Shown here in pieces: positions 59,888 to 64,000 of a DNA stretch of 64,000 nt; the stretch's first letter is position 1; each line of letters begins with the position of its first letter. This DNA comes from Opeltia flavorubescens (Eukaryota > Ascomycota > Lecanoromycetes > Teloschistales > Teloschistaceae), in contig KE546967.1 of assembly GCA_000442125.1 (NCBI GenBank), forward strand, positions 248,001-312,000, given 5' to 3'. The position numbers and the translations under genes were made by a program. The notes under the pieces were generated by a model, which saw only the letters and a program-made list of their open reading frames with translations, searched no databases and had not been told where the DNA came from.

Positions 59888-60130
59888 GACCTACCCATCT
59901 CCAGGCAGCGGAAAAGGATACAGGCTTCCCCAGTTCCTAAGGCGAAAGACTTCGTTTACGCCTTGTACATGTGCTCTTTGCAAGATCATGAATATCCTAT
60001 CACATCCATTGGATCCGTTTATGGACGAGCCAAAGCTAAGCAATGGGCAACGATGTACAATATGTATCAGACCATTCAGGATCGTACATGGGAGACAAAA
60101 GCCAGTACTGCCTATAATCTAACTCGATAA
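59888..60130 (+). other. Coding-like open frame without a start
   Basis: An 80-codon frame with balanced composition (KAKDFVYALYMCSLQDHEY, then SVYGRAKAKQWATMYNMYQT). It has no ATG at its beginning and no match I can name. Another stop-free stretch lies at 60419-60745. Together they suggest the remains of one or more old genes. Confidence 0.3.
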
Positions 60131-61797
60131 GCCGATTAGAGACATCATGAGCAAGCACCTCTACTGATGATACAATCGTTAGCATAGCCTGCATTCACAG
60201 ACTCTTTGGATCGAGTCTGGATTTGATCATAGAGAAACAATAACGTCAATTTCGATGTCACGAGCATGTATGTTTAAGGGTCCGATGAGGTTGGTTGATG
60301 TTGGGACTCCTCAACATCGATGGATGCTCAAAGTGGAATCCGAAAATTCAAGATGTCCGGGCGTATGTGGACTTTTCAAATACTTTGGAACCATTATCAG
60401 CAATCGAATGCTCAATGAATGGAACAATCAATCGTATTGTTGAAAGAACTTTACACAATTGCTGTACTTTTACTATACCCCAGGTCAGTCCGTTCTTCCC
60501 AATTAACAAAGTTACCAGCAGATTTTCCTGCAACCAAACATTTTATGGTAAACTCCACCTGGGCCGTTATAGTTCAAGGATTCTCTCGATCTCCATCTAT
60601 GTTTGTCGAACATACTCTTTCCTCTTTGATTACCGAAGTAACGATACGAGCCGCCTTCTATGCCCAACCAATCCTTATCTCAAGAGACCCTAGTTACGAA
60701 ATCAAGAAAAGGGCCAAATGGACAAGTGAGATACCTAGAAGCTGACGAGAACTTTTCTTACGAATTATATACTGATCTATAGTACCGCACTCTGCTCCCT
60801 TTATTTTTGACGAATCACAATGTGGATCACCACACCTCGATCGATTATTACAGGTTTCACCATAACCTGTAAGCTGATTACATCTATCGAGTATTTGTCT
60901 CTTTAGTTCTTGTTTAAAAATGAATCCTACATATCCTAAAGAGCTATTATGCAAAGATGTACATGATTACTCATATCTCGAGATCAAGTTTCGAAGCGAA
61001 GCGCGCAGGGTTCAAGCCGCCTGCGCTAGCAATTTAACAAGCGAGCGAGGAAGATCGTGGAGACGTAATCTGACTGAGGAGATCCTTGGGTTAACGCAGG
61101 AGTGACATGGGACATATAAGGAGTGTGATAGCGAAACTATCAAAACCTTGTTCGGCGACTATGACACCGCCAAGAGACTAGAAGAAGTGTCACCCTTTCG
61201 GAAAGTTGACATTCTTGATGCTCAATGGGCTCACCTGCTGTGACAAGGAATTCTAGGCGATTTGATTTCCTCTGAGCCTCACTGAAAAGTCCACTTTTCG
61301 CGTAATACCACTCACATCGACAACCTTAACAAATGCTCCATACCATCCTGGCAAAGATAAATCCTCCGAGTAAAGCCGGACGACTTTGAACTTGGGTCGA
61401 TAGAGCTACGAAGGAGAGCGTTCAGATTATTTACATTCTTATGTAGTCGGCCAATAACGAAGTTCGCGGATACCACGTCTAGAACAGAAGAACTTCCCTC
61501 AGAAACCCGTACAATACTCATTGCTGTCCGACCATACTCGCAGTCCAGTCCAGAATAAACACCAGAAATCTGTTGTAATAATCATCGAAAATATAGGGAT
61601 GAAAAATCCAAATTAAGCTGTACGCTATGAAGCTGAGCGTGAGGAGTTTGGAAAATGGAAAGGGAAAAGGGAAGAATGGAGGCAAAGACCTCGTATTTGC
61701 TGATCAGGTAGGGACTGCTGAACTTTATAATTAAAAACCTTTCAAGTAAGCGGCTTGTGTTCGTGGTCTCCGAAAAAGGGCCGCTCAAGAGGCCGAG

Positions 61798-61992
61798 ATG
61801 GAGAAATTCTGCGCTAGTTTTCTCGAAGAAGCTGAAAAGTGGTGGTACGACGCGGCTGAAGAAGGGGGCGACGCCTCCACCATCTCGGACACGGACGCGG
61901 ACGCGGACGCCTCCGCTAGTAATGATACCACTGCCATAGTCGTTGCTACTGAAAGTCTGAATCTTACGGTTGAAAGAATGGATGATGAATAA
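61798..61992 (+). CDS. Small acidic open frame
   Basis: A frame of 64 aa from an ATG. It begins MEKFCASFLEEAEKWWYDAA and contains a GACGCG-type repeat encoding alternating Asp and Ala. Three frames, including a 174-codon minus-strand one (61582-62106), are open across the same repeat, so the coding strand is uncertain. It lies 370 bases upstream of the zinc-finger fragment and could be an exon of the same former gene. Confidence 0.25.
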   Translation: MEKFCASFLEEAEKWWYDAAEEGGDASTISDTDADADASASNDTTAIVVATESLNLTVERMDDE

Positions 61993-62364
61993 GTCCGTGG
62001 AAATCTTTGCTATCTTTGCTATATATGGAACACTCGTGCGAGCAGCTGGGGATATATCTACAGCGAGACACAACGCTATTCTAGCTTTCAAACTCGCTGT
62101 TTCCATATTTTGAAGCCACCGAGGTGAAAGAACGAGCCTATGTTATACGGAACTCGATTCCATCTTCCATGTCAAGAAAGTTCTGGATGGAATTGATATT
62201 TGGACGATAGAACACGACCTGTCTTACTTATCATTACTGAAAATAATTGGTGGGAAATCTGGTGGGAGACAACGGTGTCATTGCACAAAATGTTGTACGT
62301 ACGAATGCCGCTCTGTACCTTCTTTTGGAAGCTCAATGACAATTCTACGAGACCGTTGCCTTAA

Positions 62365-62655
62365 TACCTTACGGTTCGGAGATATGTTGCCATAGTACGC
62401 AAGGAATACGAGGCGGCCACGAAGTACCCATGTACGATCCCTGGCTGTGAACAAAGCTTTGCAACAAAGTATTCCTTCCATTGGCACGTACGGAAACATG
62501 ACTGGGTGCCTAAACCGTGCCCGAGAGGTTGCGACATAACGAAGCTCTTTCGGACTCCGGCTACATTCAAGTATCATTTTGAAAATTTCCACATGGATAG
62601 CAAGGTATTAGATTCAAGATACGTTGGATCTAATGAACCTAATCAGTCACGGTAG
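62365..62655 (+). pseudogene. C2H2 zinc-finger fragment
   Basis: A 96-codon stop-bounded frame with no ATG before the finger. It encodes YPCTIPGCEQSFATKYSFHW followed by HVRKH, a full C2H2 finger (C-x4-C-x12-H-x3-H). A second possible finger follows: CPRGCDITKLF, then FKYHFENFH (C-x3-C ... H-x4-H). The order and the lead-in KEYEAATKYPC resemble fungal C2H2 regulators. No start, activation domain or neighbouring exon could be joined, so this is a fragment or an exon of a gene I cannot reconstruct. It was read as broken because surrounding frames are closed. Confidence 0.5.
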
Positions 62656-64000
62656 AATCGACTGTAAGTGATTCTGATTTCTATTCCCTCCATTCCCTCA
62701 TTAGAAGGAGTGCGTCACCAGTTAGCCGAGGGACACTGATTCAAAAGTCACATGGAGACTCAAAATTGATGTTGGTTGCACTGAAAAGATTGGTTGAGAA
62801 CAATAAGGCCACGGCCACTTATTTCGTGATTCAAGCCTACAAGGAATTGTAGACTTGGAGACATCGACAAGTTGCTTGAATGCTCGTTGCATCGATACTA
62901 ATTTTCCCCAGACCGGGAAATTTGTCAGAGTTGCCCCAAACTCGATACGAAACGGAGAAGCTCATAGAGACACTCCCGACCTTTATAACATTTATCGTAC
63001 ACCAGAGAGAAAAGGCTCTCTTCGTTACAAAAGATAATGACTTCATTCAAGCTCTCAATTCGTTGCTAGAGAAGTGAAAGGCTTGGCGCCTCGTGCTGTA
63101 TAAGCACGACGATAATCTCCTTTATCGTAAGATTGCCGATCAAGACAGCCCCGTCGATGATGATTCGGATTACTGGCCATTTGATAACTTCGATTACGAT
63201 TTTTACAATTGGTCCGATTGGCTCCTAACTCTGAGATGTGTTCAGCACGAGTATAACTGATTGTCGACTGTATCTAGCAATGTGATACTAACTTCTATAG
63301 GAGTGCTCTCTGATATGCCGTAAAGCTTGCTAGGATTGATGAGTCTACTCGTGGGCAAAAGAAGATACAAATGCAGAGAATGATCGAGACACTGCGGCAA
63401 TGGTGATAGCACATGATGATCTTTACCCCAAAAGCAGCAGGAAGAACAACCACAAGAATCCCTTTAGATGCTCGAGTGCATCAAGGTTTTTTGTGAGAAT
63501 ATTAAGCTGGATCCTAATTCCAAATTCTTCTACCGATAGCCCGGAAAGAATCAAGTCCCAGGCATACTTTATTCTCCAGGATGACTCCTATCATTCGGTC
63601 GCTTCTTGTCCATCTAGTTGGGCAAAAAGCCGAGGAGATAGAAACTGTGAGTAATGAGGTAGAAGACAACCCAGGGAGGACAAAAGAACAGGAGGATACT
63701 GGCGGCTCAAATACCACGACGATAGTTATTTTGGGCACGACCAGTTTTTGACCATTAGACAGACTGTGTGCTAAGCATTTTGCAGACAGACGCAAACGCT
63801 AATTGGTCCATTCCAATCACTTCAACACATGTACATTGGAAGAGTTCTTCCCCGGTAAAGATTAGATGGACCGAAAGATCCCCTTTTCGCCTAGCGACTC
63901 TCTCAAAATGTTATTTCTGAACAACAGGTAAATCTGCTCAAAATCTCTTTTCTCTGTGTCTCCTCGGTTATTTGTGCTCAAGCAGATATCTATAAAAGAA
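62656..64000. other. Gene-poor right end with coding-like scraps
   Basis: Open stretches at 62880-63077 (+), 63078-63260 (+) and 63581-63754 (+) have plausible composition. The second is rich in Asp, Tyr and Trp (SDYWPFDNFDYDFYNWSDW). They are in different frames and none starts or ends like a complete gene. The window ends without a recognised gene. Confidence 0.35.

Noticed and set aside
61582-62106. 174-codon minus-strand frame with an ATG
   Set aside because: It overlaps a repeat that opens three frames. It has no domain and is rich in Ser/Phe/Arg from the repeat complement; kept only as an alternative to the small plus-strand frame.

Overview
This window is nuclear DNA from a filamentous ascomycete. 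The evidence is short GT-AG introns of about 45-70 nt, fungal forms of conserved eukaryotic proteins (group I G-alpha, MIC10, NFS1, SGF29, SSN3, URB2, RVS167, an AKR7 reductase), and closely spaced genes on both strands. The gene set and low-copy hypothetical proteins suggest Leotiomycetes (Helotiales-like). That placement is inference. The sequence holds eight single N positions, and at one of them (32270) a 95-bp stretch repeats on both sides, which looks like an assembly join.

Layout. 1-5.4 kb has no supported gene. 5.4-11.3 kb: a mitochondrial-type membrane protein, an unknown acidic protein, actin-related protein 2 (ARP2) and a DCG1-like Asp/Glu/hydantoin racemase. 11.8-14.1 kb: three tandem, same-strand small paralogues that share an upstream block. 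15-22 kb: a BTB-like protein, an aldo/keto reductase, an SLC35F-type transporter and the Mediator kinase SSN3/CDK8, all on the minus strand. 22.9-25.5 kb: a broken F-box-like gene and two small unknown genes. 25.7-34.1 kb is a dense block: phosphomannose isomerase, SAGA subunit SGF29, a GNAT acetyltransferase, an ARF6-type GTPase, dynactin p25 (interrupted by the assembly join) and a protein kinase. 34.9-44.3 kb: a small membrane protein, the large ribosome-biogenesis factor URB2, MIC10 (divergent from URB2) and the BAR-SH3 protein RVS167. 45.3-55.3 kb: mitochondrial cysteine desulfurase NFS1, geranylgeranyl diphosphate synthase, a low-complexity coil protein, the G-protein alpha subunit and an Smr-domain protein ending in a CaaX box. 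55.3-64 kb is gene-poor, with stop-interrupted coding-like fragments including a C2H2 zinc-finger piece.

The named genes are mostly housekeeping. Several act in cortical actin, endocytosis and traffic (ARP2, RVS167, ARF6, dynactin p25) or at mitochondria (NFS1, MIC10). They are not an obvious cluster, and no secondary-metabolite, CRISPR-like or virus-derived system was recognised. The most unusual signals are: a repeated switch inside genes from C-rich to G-rich coding-strand composition; the triplicated gene-plus-promoter cassette; two GC-AG introns; two frame-neutral, stop-free introns lying inside conserved domains; and the CaaX-tailed Smr protein. Multi-exon models were built by hand; where exon lengths summed to a whole reading frame this is stated.
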